DNA of 45,383 nt from JALYNX01 sp040905925. Its GTDB lineage: Bacteria > Actinomycetota > Acidimicrobiia > Spongiisociales > ZC4RG35. The notes below the pieces were generated by a model. It saw only the letters and a program-made list of their open reading frames with translations, had not been told where the DNA came from and did not search any database. Shown in pieces: positions 8,344 through 16,191 of the stretch. Each line of letters begins with the position of its first letter. Position 1 is the stretch's first letter. Made by a program: the position numbers and the translations under genes. The DNA lies in contig JBBDQO010000042.1 of NCBI GenBank assembly GCA_040905925.1, forward strand, positions 1-45,383, in the 5' to 3' direction.

Positions 8344-9419
8344 CAAGCCATCACGAGGTTTGCTGCCTGCGGGCTCCACACCAGGTAGGCCTCCTCCCCG
8401 ATGTCGTACAACTCGACCCCGGGGCGGTTCTCCTCCTTGACCTCGATCTGAGCGCCCAACCCGGCGTCGACGTCGTAGAAATAGACGTCGCCGAAGTACA
8501 TCCGCCTCGAGACCCGCACCCGGAGCCGGTTGGATCCGGACGGAAGCTCCTCGTCGAGGTCGAAGAGCGAGAGACGCTCGGGACGCAAGGCAAGGGTGAC
8601 CTCGGTGCCGGCTTGAGCACCTCCGGTGGGCACCCCGACCTCCACCCCACTGCCGAGACGAGCGGTGTCGGGCCCGACAACCGTCGCGTCGAGAAGGTTG
8701 ATCTCACCGATGAAGTCGGCAACGAACCGAGAGGTGGGTGCCTCGTATATCTCCTCGGAGCGGCCGACTTGGAGCAGCCTGCCCTCGTTCATCACCCCGA
8801 TCCGGTCGGACATGGTGAGCGCCTCTTCCTGGTCATGGGTGACGTAGACGAAGGTGATCCCGACCCTGGTCTGGAGGTCCTTGAGCTCGACCTGCATCGC
8901 CTGGCGCAGCTTGAGGTCGAGGGCTCCCAGGGGCTCGTCGAGCAACAACACCTCAGGCTCGTTGACGAGGGCACGGGCGAGGGCCACTCGTTGTTGCATC
9001 CCGCCGGAGAGCTGACTCGGTTTGGCGTCGGCTCTTCGCCCCAGCTGCACCTGGTCGAGGACCCGCTTGACCCGGTCGGCGATCTCGGACTTCTCCACCT
9101 TCTTCATCTGAAGGCCAAAAGCCACGTTCTCGGCGACTGTCATGTGGGGGAACAACGCATAGGACTGGAAAACCGTGTTGATCGGGCGCTCATTGGGTGG
9201 CTTCAACGCCATCTCGGTGCCGTGGACCCGGACACTTCCCTCGGTGGGAAACTCAAACCCGGCGATCATGCGCAGGGTGGTGGTCTTGCCGCATCCGGAA
9301 GGACCGAGCAAGGAGAAGAACTCGCCGTCTTCGATGCTGAGGTCCAAGCCGTCAACCGCCACCATCTCGTCACCAAAACGCTTGGTGACGCCAGTCAGCT
9401 CCACAGCCGGGTTGGCCAT
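8343..9419 (-). CDS. potA: spermidine/putrescine ABC transporter ATP-binding protein
   Basis: A 358-residue ABC ATPase that powers the PotBCD importer. Counting from one residue before this start, Walker A is GPSGCGKT (40-47), the Q-loop is at Q86, the signature LSGGMQQ at 138-144, Walker B LLLDEP at 159-164 and the H-loop His at 196. The C-terminal 130 residues form a TOBE domain (LALRPERLSLF, VRVSRRMYFGDVYFYDV), as in PotA. The ATG at 9419 shares a base with the amidohydrolase stop (TGATG), and AGGAGG lies 4 nt upstream; a TTG one codon earlier is possible. It is second in the five-gene leftward operon. Confidence 0.93.
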   Translation of the reverse strand: MANPAVELTGVTKRFGDEMVAVDGLDLSIEDGEFFSLLGPSGCGKTTTLRMIAGFEFPTEGSVRVHGTEMALKPPNERPINTVFQSYALFPHMTVAENVAFGLQMKKVEKSEIADRVKRVLDQVQLGRRADAKPSQLSGGMQQRVALARALVNEPEVLLLDEPLGALDLKLRQAMQVELKDLQTRVGITFVYVTHDQEEALTMSDRIGVMNEGRLLQVGRSEEIYEAPTSRFVADFIGEINLLDATVVGPDTARLGSGVEVGVPTGGAQAGTEVTLALRPERLSLFDLDEELPSGSNRLRVRVSRRMYFGDVYFYDVDAGLGAQIEVKEENRPGVELYDIGEEAYLVWSPQAANLVMA

Positions 9420-11026
9420 CAATCCTCCTCGTAAACCGCCCGTCCGCCCACGATGGTCATTGCGACTCTGGTGTCCCGAATTGGGCCGTCTCTCATCGGA
9501 TCCCGATCGAGAACCACCAGGTCGGCGAGCCTACCCAGCGCGATGGTCCCCGAGTCGGCCTCCCGATGGTTGACGTAAGCGGATCCGGAAGTGAACCCGG
9601 CGAGCGCCTCGGGAAAGCTGATCCGCTGATCGGGATTGAGCGGGGGCAGTTTGGGCTCGAGCCAATTCGATCGGTTGACTGCGACATCGATTTGAGCCAT
9701 GACGTTGGCGGTCGACACCCCCCAATCCGAGCCCATGGCGAGCGTGGCACCGGCCCGCAGCAGACTGCCAAACGGGTATTGCCGGCTGCTCCGCTCGGGC
9801 CCGATCACCGGTTTGGTCAGGACGGTCTGATATCCGCCCTCACATGCCCAGAGCGCTTGCGCATTGGCGGCCACTCCGAGAGCCTTGAAGCGAGGGATGT
9901 CGTCGGGGTGGACCACCTGGATATGGGCGATGTGATGGCGGTTGCCCCTCATGCCATTGCTGGTCCGGGCCGCCTCGACGGCATCGAGGGCGTGCCGGAT
10001 CGCGGCATCCCCAATGGCATGGAAGTGACACGAGAACCCCAGGGAGTCGAGGCGGGTCACGATCTCATTGAGCTCCCGGGGAGCGATGAAGTCGATGCCC
10101 GTGTTGCTCGCGTCCCCGCCGACATACGGCTCGAGCAGACTGGCGGTGTGGTTCTCGATGACTCCGTCGAGCATCAACTTCACCGTGAGCGGCTGATAGC
10201 GACCCTCCGGCTCCGACCTCATCTCGAGGAATTCTTCGACCTGGTCGAGCCCATGCCGCCGGTCCCACCAAAGCGCACCCACCGCCCGCCCCAGCAACTC
10301 ACCTGAGGCAGCGAGACTCCGATAGGCGTCATGAGTGACTTGGTCAACATGGGCGTCCTGCCAGGTGGTGATCCCCTTGGACAGCAGATAGCTCTGGCCG
10401 GCGAGGATTCCGCGACGCACATCGTCGAAGGTGTCAGCGGGAGCCACCTCCTGCATCATGTTGGCGGCGCCTTCGTGAAGGGTCCCCTGCGGGGAGCTAT
10501 CGGGGTTCCGCTCGATGCGACCGTCATCAGGGTCCGCAGTTGTGGCATCGATGCCTCTACGCGCCAGTGCGACGCTGTTCACCCAGGCCCCGTGCCCGTC
10601 ACTGTTGTAGAGAAAGACCGGGCGGTCGGAGACCACCGCGTCGAGCAGTTCCTTGGGAGGGCAACCGCCAGGAAACCAATCCTGGGACCACCCACCACCG
10701 AGGATCCACGGCTCCCCCGGCCGGTCAGCCGCATAGCGGGCAATGGCGTCCAGAGCATCGGAGACGGTCATCGAATCGTTCAATGAGCATCGGAGCAGAT
10801 CGAGCCCGCTGCTCCCAGGGTGGACGTGGGCGTCCTGGAACCCGGGCGTCAGCAGCCGCCCGGCGAGATCGATCACCTCGGTCTGAGGCCCGATCTGTTC
10901 CGAGACCTCGGTTTCGGCGCCCACGGCGATGATGCGGTCACCGGCAACTGCGACCGCCCTCGCAACCGATCGGGTCGCATCAGCGGTGAATACCGGACCG
11001 TTGACAAACACGACGTCTGCGGGCAT
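9419..11026 (-). CDS. YtcJ-like metal-dependent amidohydrolase
   Basis: A 535-residue amidohydrolase-superfamily enzyme of the YtcJ/exoenzyme-regulatory-protein AepA type. The first metal motif is DAHVHPG (His67, His69); later metal ligands fall in HFHAIGDAAIR, HIAHIQVVHP and MGSDWG. It should hydrolyse an amide or N-acyl amine in the cytoplasm; the substrate is not defined by sequence. It opens the amidohydrolase-potABCD operon, so an N-acylated polyamine or related amide imported by Pot is a reasonable inference. The ATG at 11026 is chosen because the divergent gene starts 46 bp away and a TACTCT hexamer sits 9 nt upstream; the longer open frame would run across the divergent promoter. Confidence 0.85.
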   Translation of the reverse strand: MPADVVFVNGPVFTADATRSVARAVAVAGDRIIAVGAETEVSEQIGPQTEVIDLAGRLLTPGFQDAHVHPGSSGLDLLRCSLNDSMTVSDALDAIARYAADRPGEPWILGGGWSQDWFPGGCPPKELLDAVVSDRPVFLYNSDGHGAWVNSVALARRGIDATTADPDDGRIERNPDSSPQGTLHEGAANMMQEVAPADTFDDVRRGILAGQSYLLSKGITTWQDAHVDQVTHDAYRSLAASGELLGRAVGALWWDRRHGLDQVEEFLEMRSEPEGRYQPLTVKLMLDGVIENHTASLLEPYVGGDASNTGIDFIAPRELNEIVTRLDSLGFSCHFHAIGDAAIRHALDAVEAARTSNGMRGNRHHIAHIQVVHPDDIPRFKALGVAANAQALWACEGGYQTVLTKPVIGPERSSRQYPFGSLLRAGATLAMGSDWGVSTANVMAQIDVAVNRSNWLEPKLPPLNPDQRISFPEALAGFTSGSAYVNHREADSGTIALGRLADLVVLDRDPMRDGPIRDTRVAMTIVGGRAVYEED

Positions 11027-11035
11027 GGGGCGGCG

Positions 11036-11065
11036 AGAGTAGCGATACCGAACCCGGGCTACTCT
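11036..11065. promoter_or_regulatory. divergent promoter with inverted repeat AGAGTAGC-N14-GCTACTCT
   Basis: In the 46 bp between the amidohydrolase (-) and aminotransferase (+) starts, AGAGTAGC (11036-11043) and GCTACTCT (11058-11065) form an 8-bp inverted repeat. Each arm contains a TACTCT hexamer directed outward, 9 nt from the leftward ATG and 7 nt from the rightward ATG. The arms therefore look like two divergent -10 elements giving leaderless or nearly leaderless mRNAs. A shared regulator could bind the same symmetric site. Confidence 0.5.
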
Positions 11066-11072
11066 CCCGATC

Positions 11073-12311
11073 ATGTCGTCCTTCTGGCATCCGTTTGGTG
11101 AGATGAACAAGGTGCAGCACGCACCTTTCATCGTCGATCGTGGCCACGGGGTCTACGTCTTCGACGAGAACGGGAACCGTTACCTCGATGCCGCCGCCTC
11201 CCTCTGGTACATGAACGTGGGGTACGGCCGCGACGAGATCATCGACGCCATGGCCGAGCAGGCGCGCAAGCTCCCCGCCTTCCATGCCTTCATCGACTAT
11301 GCCACCCGGCCGCCGATTGAGCTGGCTGGCCGCATCGCCGCCGTCGCCCCGGATCCCGGCTCCAAGGTGTTCTTTGGCTCCGGGGGCTCGGATGCGGTCG
11401 ACACCGCAGCCAAGCTCGCCCGTCGCTACTTCTCAGCAGTTGGAGAGCCGGAAAGGACGGTGTTCATCTCCCGGGAATGGGCATACCACGGGATGCACAC
11501 CTACGGCACCACCCTGGGAGGGATGGAAGCCAACCGGACCGGCTACGGCGGCGACCTCGTGTCCGACATCGTCCTGGTCCCCTATGACGATGCCGAAGCT
11601 GTGGAGAAGGCCATCGACCATGTCGGTGCGGAGAGAGTCGCCGGCATCTTCGTCGAGCCGGTGATCGGAGCCGGGGGGATCCGGCCGGTCTCGGCCGAGT
11701 ACCTGACGCAGGTGAGGGGCGCGATGCGGGCCGCCGGTGGCCTCTACATCTCCGATGAGGTGATCACCGGATTCGGCCGTTGCGGTGATTGGTTCGCAGC
11801 CAACATTTACGACCTCGAGCCCGACATCATCACCTTTGCCAAGGGCGTGACCTGTGGTTATGCACCGCTCGGCGGGGTGGTCGCCAGCCCACGCGTCGCT
11901 GCACCGTTCTTCGATGCCCCCGGTCTCATGTTCCGCCACGGATACACCTACTCGGGGCACAGCACGGCGTGTGTGGCGGGCCTGGCTGTCATGAACATCA
12001 TCGAGCGGGAAGGGCTGCTGGCCCGGGCCGCCGCTCTCGAAGAGGAGATCTACCAGGCCCTGCTCCCCCTCGAGGAGCTGCCGGTCGTGGCCACGATCAG
12101 ACGTGGTGTCGGGGCCCTGGCGGCGGTGCAACTGGAGGTCGGCGACGACGAGACTCTCCCCTACCGGGCGGCAGCCGTTTGTCGTGAAGCGGGCGTTCTC
12201 ACCAGGGCACTCGGCGGAGGAGGCCTTCAGGTCTCTCCGCCACTGATAATGACCCCCGACCAGGTCTCCGAGATGGCCTCTCTCTTCCGGGCAGGGCTCG
12301 CCGGGCTGTGA
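11073..12311 (+). CDS. class III pyridoxal-phosphate aminotransferase (omega-amine type)
   Basis: A 412-residue fold-type I, class III transaminase. The PLP Schiff-base lysine is Lys257 in TFAKGVTCGYAPLGGV, and the aspartate contacting the pyridine nitrogen is Asp228 in ISDEVITGFGRCG. GSGGSDAVD (102-110) binds the phosphate. The family includes putrescine-, beta-alanine- and taurine-pyruvate transaminases and 4-aminobutyrate transaminases. With Pot uptake, a ureohydrolase and an amine oxidoreductase nearby, diamine or 4-aminobutyrate deamination is the likeliest role; specificity is inferred. The ATG lies 7 nt after a TACTCT hexamer with no ribosome binding site, suggesting a leaderless message. 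The downstream gene overlaps by 4 bp (GTGA). Confidence 0.88.
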   Translation: MSSFWHPFGEMNKVQHAPFIVDRGHGVYVFDENGNRYLDAAASLWYMNVGYGRDEIIDAMAEQARKLPAFHAFIDYATRPPIELAGRIAAVAPDPGSKVFFGSGGSDAVDTAAKLARRYFSAVGEPERTVFISREWAYHGMHTYGTTLGGMEANRTGYGGDLVSDIVLVPYDDAEAVEKAIDHVGAERVAGIFVEPVIGAGGIRPVSAEYLTQVRGAMRAAGGLYISDEVITGFGRCGDWFAANIYDLEPDIITFAKGVTCGYAPLGGVVASPRVAAPFFDAPGLMFRHGYTYSGHSTACVAGLAVMNIIEREGLLARAAALEEEIYQALLPLEELPVVATIRRGVGALAAVQLEVGDDETLPYRAAAVCREAGVLTRALGGGGLQVSPPLIMTPDQVSEMASLFRAGLAGL

Positions 12312-13575
12312 AGCCCAGCCCCTTCTGGGTCGAGGAGTATCCGCGTCCTCGAGGGATCACGTCCGACCTGCCATCCGAAACAGACGTGCTCGTCGTCGGT
12401 TCGGGGCTGACCGGTCTCTCCGCCGCCCTTCGCCTGGCTCGAGGTGGGAAGACGGTGGCCGTTGTCGATCATGGGGCGATCGCATCTGGAGCATCAGCAG
12501 TCAACGGAGGCATGGTCTCACCCGATATCAAGGCGGGGATCAGGGTGGTGTTCGAGCGTTTCGGGCCTGCGCTCGGTCAGGAGATGTGGCAGGCGACGGT
12601 GCGATCAGTGGAGATCGTGTCGGACATCGCAAGGACGGAGAACATCGACACCCAGATCGCCCGGGGCGGAATGGCCGCCCTGGGCATTCACTCTGATTCC
12701 CAGGCCAGGTTCGAGAAGACGGTTGCCTGGTATCGGGACGCCGTCGGGGTCGATTGGGAGGTGCTGGGGCCGGACCGGGTCTCCGAGGTGGCCGCCAGCG
12801 ACCGATTCACCGCTGCCCTCTTCGAGCCGGAAGGTCTCGGGATCCAGCCGGCCCGTTTCGTCTTCGGGATCGCGGAGCGAGTTGCGGAAGAGGGGGCGAT
12901 TCTCGTCGAGGACTGCGCCGTCCGCGACGTCTCACGGGACGGGCCCGGATTCAAGGCGGGAACCGACAAGGGCACAGTGCGGGCAGGCGAGGTGATCCTG
13001 GCCACGAACGGCTACACGACCGCCGAGCCAAGTCCGGAGCTGTCCAGAAGGGTGGTACCGATCGGCTCCTACATCATGGTCACCGAGCCACTCGGGGAGC
13101 GGGCAGCCCGCATCTTCCCCCGGGGCTCCATGACCTACACCAAGAGGCGCCTTCTCAACTACATGCGGCGGACCCCTGACGAGCGGATTCTCATCGGAGG
13201 CCGTCGCAATCTGCACACCGGCCTCGATCTCGAGGAGTCGGCTGCCGACCTCAGGCGCCAACTGCTCGTGTATTTCCCCGACCTCCAGGACGCCGAGATC
13301 ACCCACGCCTGGGGTGGGAAGCTGGGGGTCCCCTTCGATCTCATCCCGCACATGGGTCAGATCGACGGCGTGTGGTACGCCCTCGGCTATGCCGGGCACG
13401 GAGTCGGACTATCCACTTTGATGGGTCACGAACTGGGCGGGATGCTCCTCGGTGAGGAGCCGCCGAGTGTGTTCACCAAGATCCCCCCTCCGACGCGCTT
13501 TTACTACAGAGGAAAGCCGTGGTTCCTTACTCCGGCCTCGATCCTCTATCGGGCCCTCGATCGGCTGGGTCGGTA
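12308..13575 (+). CDS. FAD-dependent amine oxidoreductase (DAO/PuuB-like), 3' end in assembly gap
   Basis: At least 422 residues are visible before the run of N. The N-terminus has the FAD-binding GSGLTG (31-36) within VLVVGSGLTGLSAALRLA, and the C-terminal part has the DAO-fold YALGYAGHGVGLSTLMG segment that closes over the flavin. The length and start (PFWVEEYPRP) match gamma-glutamylputrescine oxidase-like members, so oxidation of a (gamma-glutamyl)polyamine or a similar secondary amine is likely. The GTG start overlaps the aminotransferase stop as GTGA. The protein is near its expected full length (about 430) where the sequence is lost; the true stop lies in or near the gap. Confidence 0.8.
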
Positions 13576-13675
13576 NNNNNNNNNNNNNNNNNNNNNNNNN
13601 NNNNNNNNNNNNNNNNNNNNNNNNNNNNNNNNNNNNNNNNNNNNNNNNNNNNNNNNNNNNNNNNNNNNNNNNNNN
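13576..13675. other. assembly gap (100 N)
   Basis: Exactly 100 undetermined bases, the customary placeholder for a scaffold join of unknown size. The end of the FAD oxidoreductase and the start of the next small membrane protein are lost here, and reading frame across it means nothing. The true distance between the flanks may be shorter or longer than 100 bp. Confidence 0.98.
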
Positions 13676-13841
13676 TGAACTGCAGGCGATCTCTTCGGGT
13701 CGTCGCGACCCGGTCAATGAGGGAACCGCCAAGGCGGCAAGGGTCGTGGGCATCGTGGCCACGACCCTGATCGCTCTCCCGTTGCTTCTCCTCTTCCTCG
13801 CCGTGGCCGGCTCGATCACGTTGCCCTTCTTCAGCCCATGA
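13676..13841 (+). CDS. C-terminal fragment of a small membrane protein (5' end in gap)
   Basis: About 54 residues are visible: a charged stretch (SSGRRDPVNEGTAKAAR) followed by one long hydrophobic helix (VVGIVATTLIALPLLLLFL) and a short tail. The stop overlaps the DUF2752 start as ATGA, so the two are cotranscribed. Small CD225 or DUF4190-type membrane proteins often neighbour DUF2752 genes, and the fragment would fit their C-terminal half, but too little is left to assign it. Confidence 0.5.
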
Positions 13842-14227
13842 TGGTTACCGGGTGGCGTGATCGATCCATGGCACTTGCACCGTTTCTCGGTGCAGCTGCC
13901 CTGCTGGCGATCAACCCCGGCGACGATGGCCCCACGATCTGCCCGATCGCCCTGTTCACGGGAGTGGCCTGCCCCGGATGCGGCATGACCCGGGCGGCAT
14001 CCGCCCTGCTCAGGGGAAACTTCGACCGCGCCCTCGACTATCACCCTCTGATCCCCCTGATTGCGCTGCTTCTCGTGGCTGGATGGATGTGGTCGATCCT
14101 GAGGCGCACCGGGCGTGTGGAACCGATTTCGAATCGGGTCTTGAACGCGGTTCTGATCGGAACCGGGCTCAGCCTGGCGGCAGTATGGATACTCCGGGCC
14201 GCGACCGGGACTCTGCCCCCGGTCTGA
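13838..14227 (+). CDS. DUF2752 family membrane protein
   Basis: A 129-residue protein with the family signature CPGCGMTRA preceded by ICPIALFTGVA, and three hydrophobic segments. DUF2752 proteins are small membrane proteins of unknown function; the conserved CPxCGMTR loop faces one side of the membrane. The ATG overlaps the upstream stop (ATGA). Its 3' end overlaps the convergent membrane-protein gene by 59 bp, so either the last residues of one are dispensable or the two transcripts interfere. Confidence 0.82.
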   Translation: MMVTGWRDRSMALAPFLGAAALLAINPGDDGPTICPIALFTGVACPGCGMTRAASALLRGNFDRALDYHPLIPLIALLLVAGWMWSILRRTGRVEPISNRVLNAVLIGTGLSLAAVWILRAATGTLPPV

Positions 14228-14990
14228 TCTGACGGCGCCGGAACACCCAGAAGACACCTGCACCAACGGCAGCCGCCAGACCCAAACCCAATGGGATCAG
14301 CCACTTCGAGACTGCCAGCAGTCCGAGTGTCTCCGAGACGGGCGCCCGACCGCCTCCCGGGTCGAGCACCCAGCCACCGATCCGCAGGAATACCGCAAAC
14401 GAGAGGGCGCCAAGGGAGAACCTGGTGAACAAGCTGCGCAGTGCCTTGGTTCGATCCTTGGAAGCAGCGGTGTAGATCCAAGTGGTGATCACGATCACTG
14501 TCAGCGCCAGGATGACCGCGGTGCCCAGCTTGGAGGCCGCAGCTGAGTCCGGCCCCACATAGGCATCGGTCGACGGCCGACGCACCACCAGGGGGTCGAG
14601 GTCGGTCACTGCCGCGGCCAGCTGCCCTTCGGAGACCGGGACCCCGAGCTCGTTGAGCCGGACCGCGATGTCCGGCACCGCCGGGGAAATCACCGATCTG
14701 GCGTCGACGGTGGAACCACCCGGGCCAGGAGATGCCGCGGCGTGGACCATCTCACCGAGCAGGCCTTCGAGTGCACGTGAAACCGCAGGGTCATCGAGGA
14801 CATGCTCGGCCGCTCCTTCTGCGGTGACTGGGTCCAGGCCCTCTTCGATCAATTCGTCAACGAGCCATGATGCGAATCTGTCCACCACCGCGTCGGTGCC
14901 GGCGAGCGGCGAGAGCGAGTTGGCGAGCTGATCGGTGTCCACTACCACCGCCCGGCCCCACAAGGCGACCAAGAGGACGGTCGAAGCCAA
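14169..14990 (-). CDS. membrane protein of unknown function
   Basis: A 273-residue protein from the first usable start (TTG at 14990). It has an N-terminal helix (VLLVALWG), a large outward domain of about 135 residues with LDPVTAEGAAEHVLDDPAVSRAL, then helices near residues 158-172, 194-207 and 225-250. The same frame stays open upstream and codes for a basic, helix-starting N-terminus (ARRFTSGGSAWLFGLAS) that completes the first transmembrane segment. It reaches back to an ATT at 15041 that overlaps the Mrp stop as TGATT, mimicking the TGATG junctions elsewhere. The true start may therefore be that ATT. It follows Mrp without a gap; function unknown. Confidence 0.65.
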   Translation of the reverse strand: MASTVLLVALWGRAVVVDTDQLANSLSPLAGTDAVVDRFASWLVDELIEEGLDPVTAEGAAEHVLDDPAVSRALEGLLGEMVHAAASPGPGGSTVDARSVISPAVPDIAVRLNELGVPVSEGQLAAAVTDLDPLVVRRPSTDAYVGPDSAAASKLGTAVILALTVIVITTWIYTAASKDRTKALRSLFTRFSLGALSFAVFLRIGGWVLDPGGGRAPVSETLGLLAVSKWLIPLGLGLAAAVGAGVFWVFRRRQIRPGAESRSRPGVSILPPG

Positions 14991-15040
14991 CCCAAAGAGC
15001 CAGGCCGAGCCCCCGCTCGTGAACCGTCGCGCCCTCGAAA

Positions 15041-16123
15041 TCAGTTGATCACCAGAGCCGGGTTGGTGCGGATCCGCGGTCGTTTGTCGATGACGGCGCC
15101 GGCCAGGGTCTCGAACGCCTGCTCGGCTTCGGAACCTGGGGCAGCCACCGCTACCGGATGACCCTCGTCCGCGCCGCGTCCCATTGCCGGGAGCAGAGGG
15201 ATCCTCGCCATCAGGTCCACGCCGACCTCCTCGGCCAGGGCTGATCCCCCGCCGGACCCGAAGAGCTCGTACTGCTTGCCGTCGTCTCCGGTGAACCAGG
15301 ACATGTTCTCCACGATCCCGATCACCTGCTGGTCGACTTCGGCAGCCATCAGCGCCGCCCGCCTGGCGACCCTTTGCGCCGTGGGCTGTGGGGTGGTGAC
15401 GAGGAGCACCTGGGCCCGGGGAAGGAACTGCGCCATCGAGATCGCGATGTCGCCGGTGCCAGGCGGCATGTCCACGATCAAGAAGTCGAGGTTGTCCCAG
15501 AAGACGTCTTTCAAGAATTGCTCGATCGCCTTGTGCAGCATGGGGCCCCGCCAGATCACGGCCTTGTCGTCACCGACGAAGTAATCCATCGACATCACCT
15601 TGACCCCGTATGACACGGGGGGGATGATCGCCTCGGCAACGAGCAGTGGTGGCGAGGACACCCCCAACATCCGGGGCACCGAGAAGCCCCAGATATCGCC
15701 GTCGACGATCCCCACCTTCTTTCCGGCGCGGACCAGGGCGACTGCCAGGTTGCAGCTCACCGAGGACTTGCCGACACCACCCTTGCCCGAAGCCACGGCC
15801 ACAACGCGGGTCGACGAGCCGGGCTCTCCAACCGGCGGGCCGGCCATCTCCCGCAATCGGGCGATCCACTCCGTCGCCGCCTCATCGCTCATCACCTCGA
15901 TGTCGATGTCCACCCCCCGGCCGTGCGCTTGGAGGGCTTGTTGCAGACGTTGGTCCAGCAACTCGGAGGTGTGAGAGGTGGGCAGCAGGAGTTCGACGCT
16001 GATCTTCCCGGTCATCGTTCGGTCGGCTTTCTTGACCGCACCCAGCTCCCCAAGGGTTCGGCCCACGAACAGGGGAGACTCGATGGAGCCGACGGCGTCG
16101 AAGATCTGATTGTCCGAGGCCAT
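15041..16123 (-). CDS. mrp: Mrp/NBP35-family Fe-S cluster carrier ATPase
   Basis: A 360-residue protein with an N-terminal MIP18/DUF59-like domain (about 1-95) and a C-terminal ParA-like ATPase. The deviant Walker A SGKGGVGKSS (near 112-121) and VDMPPGTGD are intact. The usual C-terminal CPxC that holds a bridging Fe-S cluster is absent: after GIVENMSWF comes TGDDGKQYELFGSGGG with no cysteine, as I recall for other actinobacterial members. It should help load or transfer Fe-S clusters in the cytosol. It is divergent from a SufR-like regulator with a palindrome in the shared promoter, which supports the Fe-S link. Confidence 0.88.
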   Translation of the reverse strand: MASDNQIFDAVGSIESPLFVGRTLGELGAVKKADRTMTGKISVELLLPTSHTSELLDQRLQQALQAHGRGVDIDIEVMSDEAATEWIARLREMAGPPVGEPGSSTRVVAVASGKGGVGKSSVSCNLAVALVRAGKKVGIVDGDIWGFSVPRMLGVSSPPLLVAEAIIPPVSYGVKVMSMDYFVGDDKAVIWRGPMLHKAIEQFLKDVFWDNLDFLIVDMPPGTGDIAISMAQFLPRAQVLLVTTPQPTAQRVARRAALMAAEVDQQVIGIVENMSWFTGDDGKQYELFGSGGGSALAEEVGVDLMARIPLLPAMGRGADEGHPVAVAAPGSEAEQAFETLAGAVIDKRPRIRTNPALVIN

Positions 16124-16160
16124 TGATTCCCCAACGCCGACAGTGGATAGAAGGCCTTTG

Positions 16161-16172
16161 AAACTATAGTTT
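16161..16172. promoter_or_regulatory. palindromic operator/-10 AAACTATAGTTT between mrp and sufR-like gene
   Basis: A perfect 12-bp palindrome lies in the 68-bp divergent region, 20 nt before the regulator ATG and 38 nt before the mrp ATG. Because TATAGT reads on both strands, it can serve as a -10 element in each direction while also being a two-fold symmetric binding site. The simplest reading is that the adjacent SufR-like repressor binds it and controls both genes. Confidence 0.6.
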
Positions 16173-16191
16173 TGACTTGTTGATACCCATC

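Noticed and set aside
13409..14266. Open frame crossing the N run on the minus strand
   Set aside because: It exists only because Ns do not create stops, and lies antisense to the FAD and DUF2752 genes.
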